Below, piece by piece: positions 38,920-49,411 of a DNA stretch of 64,000 bases. This DNA is from Gammaproteobacteria bacterium (GTDB lineage: Bacteria > Pseudomonadota > Gammaproteobacteria > Arenicellales > CAJQKF01): contig JAUIEZ010000002.1 of the NCBI GenBank assembly GCA_030429665.1, positions 31,120 to 95,119 of the forward strand. Reading direction: 5' to 3'. Numbering within the stretch: the first letter of the stretch is position 1; each line of letters opens with the position of its first letter. The notes below the pieces were generated by a model that was not told the DNA's origin, made no database searches, and worked only from the letters and a program-made list of their open reading frames with translations. The translations under genes were made by a program, and so were the position numbers.

Positions 38920-39951
38920 CTATTTCAGCGCGCGGGTGATTTCCCGAAAGCGCTGGCGATAGCGGGCCGGGGTAACGCCGGCCAGGCGCTTGAACAGCCG
39001 GCGGAACGAGGCCGGGTCGTCGTAACCGACCATGCACACGATGTCGTCTATGGCGGTGCTCGTCGATTCCAGCAGCTGCTTGGCCTCCTCGATGCGCAGG
39101 GTTTGCACGTACTCCAGCGCGGAAAAACCGGTCGCCTTGCGGAAGCGGCGATTGAACGTGCGCTCGGACAGGCCCGACAATCTCGCCATGCGTTCCACGC
39201 AGTTCCTCGACGCGTAGTTCTCGGCAACCCACGCCTGGACCTTCGCGATCGTCTTGTCCTCGGTACGCTTGGGAATCAGTCGCGCCGCGTAGAGCAACTG
39301 TCCTTCGCTGCGATCCCCGAACAGGAACAACTTGGCGGCCTTTACGGCGGCCGCCTCGCCGTAATAGCGCGCGATGAGGTACAGGGCGAGATCTTCCCAG
39401 GCCGCCATGCCGCCCGTGGTGACGATTCGGCTGTCGGGCCCGGCGGAGAGCAGTATTCGATCGGGCTTGAGCGCCACCTTCGGGAAGTAGCACCTGAAGT
39501 GGTCGACGTAGCCCCAGTGGGTGGTGGCCGGACAGCCGTCCAGAAGCCCCGCGCTCGCCAGCAGCACGGAACCCGAGCACACCGAGCACAACAGCGAGCC
39601 CTCGTCGTACATCCGTCGCAGCCATTGCCCGACGTCCGACCACCGTTGCCGGTGATCCTGCCGCGGATCCAGGGCGAGGTCGGTGACGATGACGACGTCG
39701 GCGGCGGCGGCCTGCGACAGCGTGGCATGCGGCGACACCGGCGCACCACCGTAGCACCTGAACATGTCGCCATGCGGCGCGACGATCCGCACGTCGAAAC
39801 CGGCCCCCGTTTTCTCGTCGGCCATCAGCCAGGACCATGACTCGGCGAAGGTCGTCAACACCTCGAACAGCCCGTATAGCACGGCTCCCGAAGACTCTGG
39901 CAGCGCGAGAATGTGGACCGATGGATGGCTTGATTGGATTTCGGCAACCAT
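38920..39951 (-). CDS. GlxA-type (DJ-1/PfpI + AraC HTH) transcriptional regulator
   Basis: DJ-1/PfpI N-terminus ('LLCSVCSGSVLLASAGLLDGCPATTHW') and AraC HTH ('MARLSGLSERTFNRRFRKATGFSALEYVQTLRIEEAKQLLESTSTAIDDIVCMVGYDDPASFRRLFKRLAGVTPARYR'). ATG at 39951. Confidence 0.93.
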   Translation of the reverse strand: MVAEIQSSHPSVHILALPESSGAVLYGLFEVLTTFAESWSWLMADEKTGAGFDVRIVAPHGDMFRCYGGAPVSPHATLSQAAAADVVIVTDLALDPRQDHRQRWSDVGQWLRRMYDEGSLLCSVCSGSVLLASAGLLDGCPATTHWGYVDHFRCYFPKVALKPDRILLSAGPDSRIVTTGGMAAWEDLALYLIARYYGEAAAVKAAKLFLFGDRSEGQLLYAARLIPKRTEDKTIAKVQAWVAENYASRNCVERMARLSGLSERTFNRRFRKATGFSALEYVQTLRIEEAKQLLESTSTAIDDIVCMVGYDDPASFRRLFKRLAGVTPARYRQRFREITRALK

Positions 39952-40036
39952 CGGGGTGGCGCGAGCGGTACGATTTTCCCGGGTACGCACTCTAACCGAA
40001 GACCGGTCGGACGTTCCACCGGGCATACCGCGACAA

Positions 40037-40062
40037 GCCGCCCGGCACGCTGTCCGGGCGGC
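40037..40062. other. Perfect 9-bp stem hairpin (possible rho-dependent or bidirectional terminator)
   Basis: GCCGCCCGG-CACGCTGT-CCGGGCGGC; no T tract. Confidence 0.45.
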
Positions 40063-40166
40063 GTTGCCGCGACTCGTCTTTGATGGGCCGGGACCGGCGG
40101 ACGCCGGTCGTCCCCCAGGCCGTCTCCGGCGGCGCCAGAACCCTTTCGGCCCGACGGCCGCCTCGC

Positions 40167-41270
40167 TCAAGCGTCCGGCGCCCGGCGGCTGACGAACCAC
40201 ACGTTGGCCGGATCGTGCGGCAGGAAGTGCCGTTCGACGGACTGGAACCCGGCGATGCCGAGCATTCGCTCGGCAGTCTCCCATCCCCACATCGTGCCAA
40301 GGCCTTCGCCGCCCTGCCCGATCGAGACGGGCGTGCAGTGCAGGCACGACGCGGTGTACCACAGCGACGCCATCGGAAAATCGAGATTGTTTTCCAGCCG
40401 TGCCGAGCCGCCGATATCCTGCATCAGGTGCACGCCGCCGGGTTTCAACGAGCGGTAAAGCCCGCTCAGCAATCCTTGCGGGTCTTTCTGATCATGTACC
40501 GCGTCAAACGACATGACCAGGTCGAAACGGCGCGGCTCGCTGAAGCCGGTGAGGTCGCGAACCTCGAAACGAACGTTCTGCAGCGCCCGGTTGCGCGCCT
40601 CGTTCCGGGCGTGCTCGATCGCGTCGGCGCACAGGTCGTAGCCGGTGAATCGGCTGTTCGGGAAGCGGGCCGCCATCGCGATCAGCGCGTGTCCGCGGCC
40701 GCAGCCGGCGTCGAGCACCTCGATGCCCGATTCGAGCCGTTCGGAGGCACCGTCGACCAGCGGCAGGATGGTGTCGAACAGGGGTGTGACCACGGTCTGG
40801 TCGCTGTCTTCCGCCATGAAGCGGTGAAAACAGGGGTAGTCTTCGTAGCGGGAGCCGCCGCCGGTTTCGAAAAATTCCAGCGCCTTCTCCTGCATCGAGC
40901 CGAACAGCGGAATGGCCTGCGCGTAAACCGCCAGGTTTCCCATCTCGCCCTTGCGCGTCAGGCAAGCGGCATGTTCCGAGGGCAGGCGATAGGTCGCCGT
41001 GGCGGCATCGTAGCGGACGATGCCGGCGGTCACCATTGCCGCCAGCCACTCCCGCACGTAGCGTTCCGCGAGTGCCGCCTCGGCGGCGATCTCGGCGCTG
41101 GTGCCGGCCGGCATCGTCGACATGACGTCGAAAAGACCGGTGCGGTGGCCAATCGAAATCATGATGGCCTGGGCGCCCGCGTTGATGATGTCCGATACGC
41201 GCTCGAGAAACGACTCGGCTTCCTGCCGGTCGTAGGCTGACAGCAGCGCCTGGTTGCTCATGGTGGTCAC
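40167..41270 (-). CDS. SAM-dependent methyltransferase with N-terminal winged helix
   Basis: 'VLDAGCGRGHALIAMAARFPNSRFTGYDLCADAIEHAR...FDLVMSFDAVHDQKDPQGLLSGLYRSLKPGG'. Confidence 0.88.
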   Translation of the reverse strand: MTTMSNQALLSAYDRQEAESFLERVSDIINAGAQAIMISIGHRTGLFDVMSTMPAGTSAEIAAEAALAERYVREWLAAMVTAGIVRYDAATATYRLPSEHAACLTRKGEMGNLAVYAQAIPLFGSMQEKALEFFETGGGSRYEDYPCFHRFMAEDSDQTVVTPLFDTILPLVDGASERLESGIEVLDAGCGRGHALIAMAARFPNSRFTGYDLCADAIEHARNEARNRALQNVRFEVRDLTGFSEPRRFDLVMSFDAVHDQKDPQGLLSGLYRSLKPGGVHLMQDIGGSARLENNLDFPMASLWYTASCLHCTPVSIGQGGEGLGTMWGWETAERMLGIAGFQSVERHFLPHDPANVWFVSRRAPDA

Positions 41271-41437
41271 TCCTGCGAAGCATTGACTGTTGATCGGGGC
41301 ACGCAGGATAGGGTGGGACTCTTCGACAGGTTAGAGTGAGATTTCGCAAAACCGTGCCGATTCCGCCACGCCAACCTTCGCGCGGGCGGCGCCGGCGGCG
41401 CGCGGACCGGGCAACCCGGCGCGGCCGCCCGCGGCGC

Positions 41438-42031
41438 CTAGGCGCGCAATGCCCGCGTCAGGCAGTCCAGCGCCCGGGCGCGGTGGCTGATGGCGTTCTT
41501 GTCGTCGGCGGCCAACTCCGCGGCGCTCGCCGTCCGGTCGTTCGGCAGGAACACCGGGTCGTATCCGAAGCCGCGCTCGCCGCGCGGGCTCTCGAGTATG
41601 GTCCCGTCCCAGGTGCCGGTGCAGACGATCGGCACGGGATCGGCGGCGTGGCGCATGAACACGATCACGCACACGAAGCGCGCCCGGCGCTCGTCGCCGC
41701 GCAGCGACTGCATCTCGTTCAACAGGCGTGAGACATTGTCCGAGTCGTTCGCCCCGGGCCCGGCGAAGCGCGCGGAACGGATGCCGGGACGGCCGCCGAG
41801 GGCGTGAACCTCGAGGCCCGAATCGTCGGCGATCGCCGGCAGGCCGGTTTGGCGCGCGGCGTTGCGCGCCTTCTTGATCGCGTTCTCGACGAACGTTTCA
41901 CCGTCCTCGTCGACGGCGGATACGTCGAAATCGCCCTGCGACACGAGTTCGAAACCGCTGCCCCGCAGCATCCGCGACAGTTCCCTCAACTTGCCGGGAT
42001 TGTCGCTGGCCAGCACCACGCGGGAGGTCAT
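41438..42031 (-). CDS. rdgB: RdgB/HAM1 family non-canonical purine NTP pyrophosphatase
   Basis: '[32 protein letters not shown]...[24 protein letters not shown]...FGYDPVF'. Confidence 0.96.
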   Translation of the reverse strand: MTSRVVLASDNPGKLRELSRMLRGSGFELVSQGDFDVSAVDEDGETFVENAIKKARNAARQTGLPAIADDSGLEVHALGGRPGIRSARFAGPGANDSDNVSRLLNEMQSLRGDERRARFVCVIVFMRHAADPVPIVCTGTWDGTILESPRGERGFGYDPVFLPNDRTASAAELAADDKNAISHRARALDCLTRALRA

Positions 42032-42744
42032 GCGGCGATGGCGGCGCGCTGGTGCGCCATCAGCGACTCGATGCCTCGCGAGGCCAGCGCGAGCATCGCG
42101 TTCATCTCCGCCGACGTGAAGGGTACGCCTTCCGCGGTACCCTGGATCTCGATGTAACGGCCCTCGCCGTCCATGACCACGTTCATGTCGGTCTCGGCGC
42201 TGCTGTCCTCGGCGTAGTCGAGATCGAGCACGGGTTCGCCCTCGAATATCCCGACGGAGACCGACGCCACCTGGCCGGTGAGCGGCATGTCGGGCAGCGC
42301 GGCGCTCGCGACAAGCCCGGCCAGTGCGTCGTGCAACGCCACCCAGGCGCCCGTGATCGACGCCGTACGGGTGCCGCCGTCGGCCTGTATGACGTCGCAA
42401 TCCAGGGTCACGGTACGCTCGCCGAGCCTGGACAGATCCGTCACCGCCCGCAGGGAGCGACCGATCAGGCGCTGGATCTCCTGGGTGCGGCCGCCCTGGC
42501 GGCCCCGCGCCGCCTCGCGCGGCATGCGACTGTGGGTACTGCGCGGCAGCATGCCGTACTCGGCCGTCACCCATCCGGAGTTCTTTCCGCGCAGGAACGG
42601 CGGCACGCGTTCCTCGATACTGGCGTTGCACAGCACGCGGGTGTCGCCGAAGCCCACCAGCACCGATCCCTCGGCATGACGGGTATAGCGACGCTCGATG
42701 GTGACAGGGCGCAATTGGTCAGTGGCGCGTTGGCTGGGTCTCAT
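42028..42744 (-). CDS. rph: Ribonuclease PH
   Basis: '[53 protein letters not shown]...[18 protein letters not shown]'. Confidence 0.96.
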   Translation of the reverse strand: MRPSQRATDQLRPVTIERRYTRHAEGSVLVGFGDTRVLCNASIEERVPPFLRGKNSGWVTAEYGMLPRSTHSRMPREAARGRQGGRTQEIQRLIGRSLRAVTDLSRLGERTVTLDCDVIQADGGTRTASITGAWVALHDALAGLVASAALPDMPLTGQVASVSVGIFEGEPVLDLDYAEDSSAETDMNVVMDGEGRYIEIQGTAEGVPFTSAEMNAMLALASRGIESLMAHQRAAIAA

Positions 42745-42846
42745 GAAATCATCCAGGTGAAAGCGGCCACGGGACAGGCCGCGTTTACGGTTCAGGGACA
42801 CGCGATGGTAGCAGCCCGGCCGGCCGGGATGAGGCCTCGCGACGCG

Positions 42847-43749
42847 TCAGGAGTGATCGAGCTCCAGTTCGTCGGCCGCCTCGGAGAATGCCAGGTCCGT
42901 GAAAACACGCACGCTGGTGGGGCGTTCCCGGTGGTTGAGGCGCAGCGCCCATTCAATGGCGCGCAGCATCTGGAAGGAGTATTGGTCGGCGTACAGCGTG
43001 GTAATCGGTTCGATCGCATCCTGTCCCTGGCGCTTGAGCGCCGGCGGCGGCGACTTGCCGGTGACACAGGCATACATGGTAGCGCCGAGCGCGTAGATGT
43101 CCGACCACGGCCCCATCTCGCCCTCGTTGTACTGCTCCGGCGGGGCGAAGCCGTGTGTCAGGGTCTGGAACGAACTGAAGCGCTCGCCGCTGCTCGCCGT
43201 CTGCGCGGCGCCAAAGTCCAGCAGCAGCGGCTCGCCGCTGGCCCGCAGGAGAATGTTCGCCGGCTTGACGTCCAGGTGCAGGAAGGACGCGTCGTGAAGC
43301 GCCGACAACCCCGACGCGATGGGAGGAAAAACCTTGAGCATGAAAGGCTGGTCGAGCTGCCCGTTGCATTGCTTGATGAACCAGCGCAGGTCGCGACCGA
43401 GCTCGTAGGCCATCACCATGTACACCGTGCCGTTGGCGCGGAAAATGTTGGCGACGTTGACGATATTCGGATGCTTGAGCCGGGCCAGCGCGCTGGCCTC
43501 GCCGAAAAACTGCTTCATGCCCTGCACGAAACCCAGTCGGGCCTTCTCCGACACCGGTTCGATCTCGCCGCCGGGCGCCCGGCTCACCAGCCCCTTTGGG
43601 CAGTATTCCTTGACGACCACCTCGTTGCCGGTGCGCTCCTCGCTGGCCAGGTAGACCAGTGAAAACCCGCCGCCGCCGAGCACCTGCATGACCCGGTAGC
43701 CTTCCAGAATGTAGCCCTCTTTCAAAGGGGGGCGTTGCTTGGGAACCAT
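42847..43749 (-). CDS. Serine/threonine protein kinase
   Basis: 'YRVMQVLGGGGFSLVYLASEERTGNEVVVKEY', 'FLHLDVKPANILL', 'LLDFGAAQ'. Confidence 0.94.
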   Translation of the reverse strand: MVPKQRPPLKEGYILEGYRVMQVLGGGGFSLVYLASEERTGNEVVVKEYCPKGLVSRAPGGEIEPVSEKARLGFVQGMKQFFGEASALARLKHPNIVNVANIFRANGTVYMVMAYELGRDLRWFIKQCNGQLDQPFMLKVFPPIASGLSALHDASFLHLDVKPANILLRASGEPLLLDFGAAQTASSGERFSSFQTLTHGFAPPEQYNEGEMGPWSDIYALGATMYACVTGKSPPPALKRQGQDAIEPITTLYADQYSFQMLRAIEWALRLNHRERPTSVRVFTDLAFSEAADELELDHS

Positions 43750-44102
43750 GGCAAAAAAATATCCGGCGGTGCGCTTGCGCGCCGATGGCGAGTGTCCCGG
43801 CTTGTTGTTTCGCGCTGAATTTCGGGAATCAACCGGATTTTATTGATTTATTCGACGAATACGCAACCAACGCGTCCTCTTTCGGCGCTTTTCGCGCCGC
43901 CTTCGTGACCGGAACGCGCATTCGCGTCGCACCGGCCCGACCAATATAATACCGCGTCTTTTCCCGGAGCCCTCGACTTGTCCCGTCCCTCGAACGACCC
44001 CGCGACCGGCGAATCGCCGCGATGCGCCGCCAACCCGCTTGGCCGGCGCCAGGCGCCGAAACCGGCATTACCATCAGCACGAACCACTCGGGCGGCCACG
44101 CA

Positions 44103-44969
44103 ATGACACAAAGCATGACGGCTTTCGCGCGAAGCCAGCGCGAGACTCCGCTCGGAAAACTGACCGTGGAAATTCGCTCGGTCAACAATCGCTTCCTCGA
44201 CTTCGGCCTGCGCCTCGCCGACGCGGTCAAGCCGCTCGAATCGATGCTGCGAGAACGGGTGTCGGCGCGCATCAAGCGCGGCCGGGTGGAGCTGACGCTG
44301 CGCCTCGACGCATCGGAGACGTCGGCGGGCGCGGTGCGGCTCAACGCCGCGCAGCTCGCGGCGCTCGACGCGCTGCAACGCGCGGTGCGCGAATCGGTGC
44401 CCAAGAGCCGGCGAATGTCGGTGCGCGAGATCCTCGACTGGCCGGGCGTGGTGGAACGCGAGCCCACCGACGAGAGCATGCTCGAAACCGAGGTGGCGGC
44501 GCTGCTCGACGACGCGCTGGACGAGCTGGTCGACACGCGCCGCCGCGAGGGCGAGCGCCTGTCGACGACCATCAGCGAGCGCATCGACGGCTGTCGCGCG
44601 CTGGTCGCGACGCTGGAATCGAAGCTGCCGGCGGTCCAGGCCTACGTGCGCGAGCGGCTGACGGCGCGCATCGACGAGATCCTGGACAAGATCGATGCCG
44701 AGCGCGTGGAACAGGAGCTCGTGCTGTTGCTCAACAAGTCCGACGTCGAGGAGGAGATCGACCGCCTCAAGATCCATCTCGACGAAGTCGTGGCAGTGCT
44801 CGGACAGGATCAGCCGATCGGCCGCCGGCTGGATTTCCTGATGCAGGAACTCAATCGCGAAGCCAACACGCTGGGCTCGAAGGCGGCGCACCCGGACGTA
44901 ACCAACACGTCCATGGAACTGAAGGTGCTCATCGAGCAAATGCGCGAGCAGGTTCAAAACATCGAGTAG
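44103..44969 (+). CDS. yicC: YicC family endoribonuclease-like protein
   Basis: 'MTQSMTAFARSQRETPLGKLTVEIRSVNNRFLDFGLRL...IGRRLDFLMQELNREANTLGSKAAHPDVTNTSMELKVLIEQMREQVQNIE'. Confidence 0.96.
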   Translation: MTQSMTAFARSQRETPLGKLTVEIRSVNNRFLDFGLRLADAVKPLESMLRERVSARIKRGRVELTLRLDASETSAGAVRLNAAQLAALDALQRAVRESVPKSRRMSVREILDWPGVVEREPTDESMLETEVAALLDDALDELVDTRRREGERLSTTISERIDGCRALVATLESKLPAVQAYVRERLTARIDEILDKIDAERVEQELVLLLNKSDVEEEIDRLKIHLDEVVAVLGQDQPIGRRLDFLMQELNREANTLGSKAAHPDVTNTSMELKVLIEQMREQVQNIE

Positions 44970-44981
44970 CCGCCGGCGGCG

Positions 44982-45917
44982 TCATGCCGGCCGGCCCCGC
45001 GCCGCCGTCGTCCACGCGTCCCAGTACGGTGACTCGGTGATTCGCCCGGCCATGAACTCCACGAACGCGCGCACCTTGGGCGCGAGGTGCCTGCGCTCGG
45101 CGAAGACCGCGTAGATCGACACCTCGATCGTGGCGTAGGCGGTCAGCAGCGCGCGCAGCCGACCCGCCTGGATGTCGCCGCCGACGATGAACGTCGGCAC
45201 GCGGGCGATGCCGGCGTCGTTGAGCAGGGCTTCGCGCAATGCCAGGCTGTTGTTCACCCGCAGGCTCCCCTCGACCGGCACCGAGGCGGTCGATCCGTCC
45301 GGCGCGCGAAAATGCCACGTGCCCGCGGATTCCTGGTAGCTGAAGGTGACAACGTTGTGCGCCTCCAGTTCGGCCGGCGTGCGCGGGACGCCGCGCCGTT
45401 CCAGGTAGGCCGGTGAGGCGACGATGGCGTGCCGGCACGGTCCCAGTCGGCGCGCCACCAGGGAAGAATCCGGCAGTTCCGCGATGCGCACCGAGAGGTC
45501 GAACCCGCCGTCGATCGGGTCGATCCTGCGGTCATCGAGGTTCATGTCGACCGACAGGCCCGGGTACCGGTCGAGAAACGCCGGCAGGGCCGGCGCGATG
45601 TGCAAAACGCCGAACGACATCGGCGCATTGACGCGCAGGGTGCCGCGCGGCGCCTGCTGCAGCCGGGACACTTCATTCTCCGCTTCCCCGATGACCTCCA
45701 GCGCTTCACGGCTGCGCTCGTATAGTGCGCGGCCCGCCTCGGTCAGGCTCAATCGCCGCGTGGTCCGATGCAACAACCGCGCGCCCAGGCGGTTTTCCAG
45801 TCGCGTGACGTACTTGCTCACCACCGACTTGGACAGCGAGAGACGGTCGGCGGCGGCGGTGAAGCTGCCGCAGTCCACCACGCGGACGAACACGGCGATA
45901 TCGGTCAGCGAGTCCAT
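44982..45917 (-). CDS. LysR family transcriptional regulator
   Basis: 'MDSLTDIAVFVRVVDCGSFTAAADRLSLSKSVVSKYVTRLENRLGARLLHRTTRRLSLTEAG'. Confidence 0.95.
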   Translation of the reverse strand: MDSLTDIAVFVRVVDCGSFTAAADRLSLSKSVVSKYVTRLENRLGARLLHRTTRRLSLTEAGRALYERSREALEVIGEAENEVSRLQQAPRGTLRVNAPMSFGVLHIAPALPAFLDRYPGLSVDMNLDDRRIDPIDGGFDLSVRIAELPDSSLVARRLGPCRHAIVASPAYLERRGVPRTPAELEAHNVVTFSYQESAGTWHFRAPDGSTASVPVEGSLRVNNSLALREALLNDAGIARVPTFIVGGDIQAGRLRALLTAYATIEVSIYAVFAERRHLAPKVRAFVEFMAGRITESPYWDAWTTAARGRPA

Positions 45918-46065
45918 TTCACGAACGATTATACAAAATTCGTGGACAATCTTGTTCCGTTTAGCCGGATTATCTTTATCGAGTGTTTCAGTATTGTCCT
46001 GCGTACCGATTGCGGACGCGGCGACGGTGAGTGCCGCGTCAATCTTTCAACGCGGAGACACGACC

Positions 46066-47064
46066 ATGAAAAGGACACTGTCCAAGACGATTCTTTCGAT
46101 GATCCTGCTGGCTTCCACCGCCCACGCGGGTGGCGACGGGCGCGCCGTGGGTTCGAGTCCGTGGGGACCCGATGACGAGATCGGCCGCCTCAACCTGATG
46201 ACCGAAGAATCCCGCCGGGCCGTCATCTCGCGCCTGTCAGGCGGCACCGTCTATGACCTGTCGGTGGAGTATTTCATCGGCATGCCGAGCTGGCAGGCGG
46301 CAGGCGATCCGCACTACCGCATATGGATGACGCATACCCCTCACGGCACCGTGGTGGACGATCCGCTCGGGGTCGGTGTATCCATGAACGAACACGTCGG
46401 TTACACCGGCGCGGCCATTTCGATGTACACGCATATGGGCACGCACATCGACGCGCTTGTGCACTTCGGTCTCGACGGAAAAATCTGGAACGGTTTCTCC
46501 GCCCGCGACCACCTGGGCGACCGCGGCTGGCGGGTGGCCGGCGCGGAGAACATTCCGCCGATCGTCGCTCGCGGCGTGCTCGTCGACGTGGCCGCCGCGA
46601 AAGGCGTCGAAATGCTTCCCGACGGCTATCGGATCACGCGAAAGGATCTGGTCGACACCCTCGCGCGGCAGGGTGTCGGCCTGCGCCGGGGCGACGTGGT
46701 GCTGATCCGCACCGGTCGCATGCAGGTCTACGAGGATGCCGCGGCCTACATGACGACCCCCCCCGGACTGGGGCTGGCGGCAGCGCGATTCCTCGTCGAG
46801 GAAGGCGGCGCGATGATCGTCGGCGCGGACAACCTGAGCTTCGAGGCCTTTCCCTCGGAACTTCAAACCGACTACGTGCCGGTGCACACCTACCTGCTCG
46901 CCGAGCAGGGCGCGCCGATTCTCGAGTTGGTCAACCTCGAGGCGCTGTCCCGGGATGCCGTCTACGAGTTCGCGTTCATCGGCGGCTCGCTGAAGCTTCG
47001 CGGCGCCGACGCCGCCCCCATCCGGCCCGTGGCGATCCCCCTGGCGCCGGCGACGCAGGAGTAG
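46066..47064 (+). CDS. Exported cyclase family protein (kynurenine formamidase-like)
   Basis: Signal peptide 'MKRTLSKTILSMILLASTAHAG'; 'HMGTHIDALVHFG', 'GDVVLIRTG', 'VGADNLSFE'. Confidence 0.92.
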   Translation: MKRTLSKTILSMILLASTAHAGGDGRAVGSSPWGPDDEIGRLNLMTEESRRAVISRLSGGTVYDLSVEYFIGMPSWQAAGDPHYRIWMTHTPHGTVVDDPLGVGVSMNEHVGYTGAAISMYTHMGTHIDALVHFGLDGKIWNGFSARDHLGDRGWRVAGAENIPPIVARGVLVDVAAAKGVEMLPDGYRITRKDLVDTLARQGVGLRRGDVVLIRTGRMQVYEDAAAYMTTPPGLGLAAARFLVEEGGAMIVGADNLSFEAFPSELQTDYVPVHTYLLAEQGAPILELVNLEALSRDAVYEFAFIGGSLKLRGADAAPIRPVAIPLAPATQE

Positions 47065-47067
47065 AAC

Positions 47068-48159
47068 ATGCACACCCGAACTGTCATGCCTGCCGTAGCC
47101 GTCGGTTCACGCCATGCGTACGGCGCGACGGCGGCGCTGCTCGGCGCCGGATTGCTGCTCGGCGTATCGACCAACCTGGCGAAGGTCGCGCACGGTCTGG
47201 GCGTCCCGCCCCTGGGCTACCTGCTCTGGTCGCTGGCGGGCGCCGCCGTGATCCTGGTGGTTGTATCGACGTCTCGCGGCCGGGCGGTCGTGCCTAACCG
47301 CCGCGGCATCGAGTACGCCCTCGTTTCCGCCCTGCTCGGCGTCGCCGTATCGAACCTGATCTTTTTCAGCGCGGTAAACCATCTCGGCGTCAGCTTCGTG
47401 GCCCTGACCCTCTCGCTGCCGCCCCTGTTGACCTACGTCGGCGCGCTGGCGCTCGGCATGGAGCGATTCTGCCCGTGGCGGGCCGGCGGCGTGGTGCTCG
47501 CGCTGGCCGGCACCGCCGTGCTGGTGGTCCGGCAGTGGGCGGCGCCGCACGCCGATCCGGCGTGGATCGCGCTGACTTTGCTCGGTCCGGTGCTGCTTTC
47601 CGCCGGCAACCTGTACCGCACGCGGCGCTGGCCGCCCGGCGCCAGCGCCGAATCCCTCGCCCCTGGCATGCTGGTGGGCGCCGTGATCATCCTCGCGCTG
47701 GTTTCGCTGCTGCCCGGTTGGAGCGCGCGAGTGCCCGTACACGACGGTCGCGCCCTGGCGCTGATCGCGATCCAGGCGACGGTCTTTGCCGGCCAGTTTC
47801 TGCTGTTGTTCGTGTTGCAAAAGCGTGGCGGCCCCGTGTTCCTGAGCCTGATGGGTGGCGTCAGCGCCGTGTTCGGGGTGCCTATCGCCATGTTCCTGCT
47901 GGCCGAGCCGCTGCTGCCGGGGCTGGCGCCCGGCGCCTCGTTGATCGCCGCGGGCATCGCCTGCATGTTGCTCGGCGTTTCCGCATGCCGCGACGCCGGC
48001 GCGCGCGCCGGCGGCAACGAGGCACGGGACGCCTCGAGCGGTTCTGATATGATTCGGCGACGATCGCCGTCGCCTGCCGGGGGCAGACAACGACGACTCG
48101 CGATCGCCCGCCGGCGCGGCAACGTTGCCAGGCGCCCATCCCGTACCAACTGCTGTTAA
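47068..48159 (+). CDS. EamA/DMT superfamily transporter
   Basis: Multi-TM; 'ATAALLGAGLLLGVSTNLAKVAHGLGVPPLGYLLWSLAGAAVILVV...FLSLMGGVSAVFGVPIAMFLLAEPLLPG'. Confidence 0.85.
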   Translation: MHTRTVMPAVAVGSRHAYGATAALLGAGLLLGVSTNLAKVAHGLGVPPLGYLLWSLAGAAVILVVVSTSRGRAVVPNRRGIEYALVSALLGVAVSNLIFFSAVNHLGVSFVALTLSLPPLLTYVGALALGMERFCPWRAGGVVLALAGTAVLVVRQWAAPHADPAWIALTLLGPVLLSAGNLYRTRRWPPGASAESLAPGMLVGAVIILALVSLLPGWSARVPVHDGRALALIAIQATVFAGQFLLLFVLQKRGGPVFLSLMGGVSAVFGVPIAMFLLAEPLLPGLAPGASLIAAGIACMLLGVSACRDAGARAGGNEARDASSGSDMIRRRSPSPAGGRQRRLAIARRRGNVARRPSRTNCC

Positions 48160-48205
48160 TCGTTCAACGCATGACGTTACGCATCGCCGACGAGGGCGCA
48201 CCCCG

Positions 48206-48838
48206 TTGACCCGGACCGGTCGCCTGTTCATTCTCTCGGCGCCGTCCGGCGCGGGCAAGACATCGCTGGCGCGGGCCCTGGTGGACTCGCGGGAAGACAC
48301 CGTGCTGTCGGTGTCCCACACCACGCGCCCGCCGCGTCCCGGCGAGCGCGACGGCGTCGACTACCACTTCGTCGATCGCGACCGGTTCGAGGCCATGATC
48401 GGCCGCGGCGAATTCTTCGAGTACGCCGAGGTATTCGGCAACTACTACGGCACGGCGGAGTCGACCGTGCGGGCGCTCCTCGAGCGCGGGCTGAACGTCA
48501 TCCTCGATATCGACTGGCAAGGGGCGCGAAAGGTGCGCGCCCGCGCCGCCGACGCGGTTTCCGTGTTCATCCTGCCGCCGACGCTGGCGGACCTGCGCGA
48601 CCGCCTGACGCGCCGCGGGCAGGACAGCGACGAGGTGATCGAATCGCGCATGCGCCAGGCCATCGACGAGATGAACCACTACCCCGAATACGACCGCGTG
48701 GTCGTCAATTGCGAATTCGAAAACGCGCTGGCGGCACTGTCGCGCCTCCTCGACGGCTGCGACGGCGGCGTCGATCCGGGCGAAATCGACTTCAAAGCCC
48801 TTGTTTCGGTTGACGAAACGGTTAAACTTGTGCCTTGA
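48206..48838 (+). CDS. gmk: Guanylate kinase
   Basis: 'LTRTGRLFILSAPSGAGKTSLARALVDSREDTVLSVSHTTRPPRPGERDGVDYHFV'. TTG at 48206 preceded by CGAGGGCG; exact start uncertain. Confidence 0.94.
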   Translation: MTRTGRLFILSAPSGAGKTSLARALVDSREDTVLSVSHTTRPPRPGERDGVDYHFVDRDRFEAMIGRGEFFEYAEVFGNYYGTAESTVRALLERGLNVILDIDWQGARKVRARAADAVSVFILPPTLADLRDRLTRRGQDSDEVIESRMRQAIDEMNHYPEYDRVVVNCEFENALAALSRLLDGCDGGVDPGEIDFKALVSVDETVKLVP

Positions 48839-48974
48839 GTCCAAGTGCCGGCACCCTTGAGCCGCCGGTGCCGAACCCCAAATACAACCGGTAGCCTTCG
48901 CCGCGAAGGGCCGGCGCGTTCGCGCGCGGCCCGACACGTGGTTGCACCCCGACCGAATCCAAGCGAGAGAATTC

Positions 48975-49382
48975 ATGGCACGCGTCACCGTAGAAGACTG
49001 TCTCCATCACGTCGACAACCGCTTCCAGCTCGTGCTGGTCGCCACCAAGCGCGCACGGCAACTCGCCGTGGGCCACGATCCGCTGGTCCCGCGGGACAAC
49101 GACAAGGACACCGTCATCGCCCTGCGCGAGATCGCCGAGGGCAAGGTCACCAAGGAGATCCTGGTGGAGAAGGTAGAGACCGTGACCTTCAGCACCGACC
49201 CCCTCGACGACGCCATCGCCGAGCACTTCCGCTTCGACGACGACGAGCCGGTGGTCGCCGAGGCCACGACCGAGGCCGAGGCCGAGGCGCCAAGCGGCGC
49301 GGACGATGAAGGTGAAAACGCCGTGGACGCGACCGCGTCCGCCGACGCCGGGTCCGATGCGGACGACCAAGACGAGACCTGA
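48975..49382 (+). CDS. rpoZ: RNA polymerase omega subunit, with extended acidic C-terminus
   Basis: '[30 protein letters not shown]' and an acidic Ala/Glu/Asp tail. Confidence 0.95.
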   Translation: MARVTVEDCLHHVDNRFQLVLVATKRARQLAVGHDPLVPRDNDKDTVIALREIAEGKVTKEILVEKVETVTFSTDPLDDAIAEHFRFDDDEPVVAEATTEAEAEAPSGADDEGENAVDATASADAGSDADDQDET

Positions 49383-49411
49383 ACGGCGGCCGCCATGCGC
49401 CGCCCGCCCTC

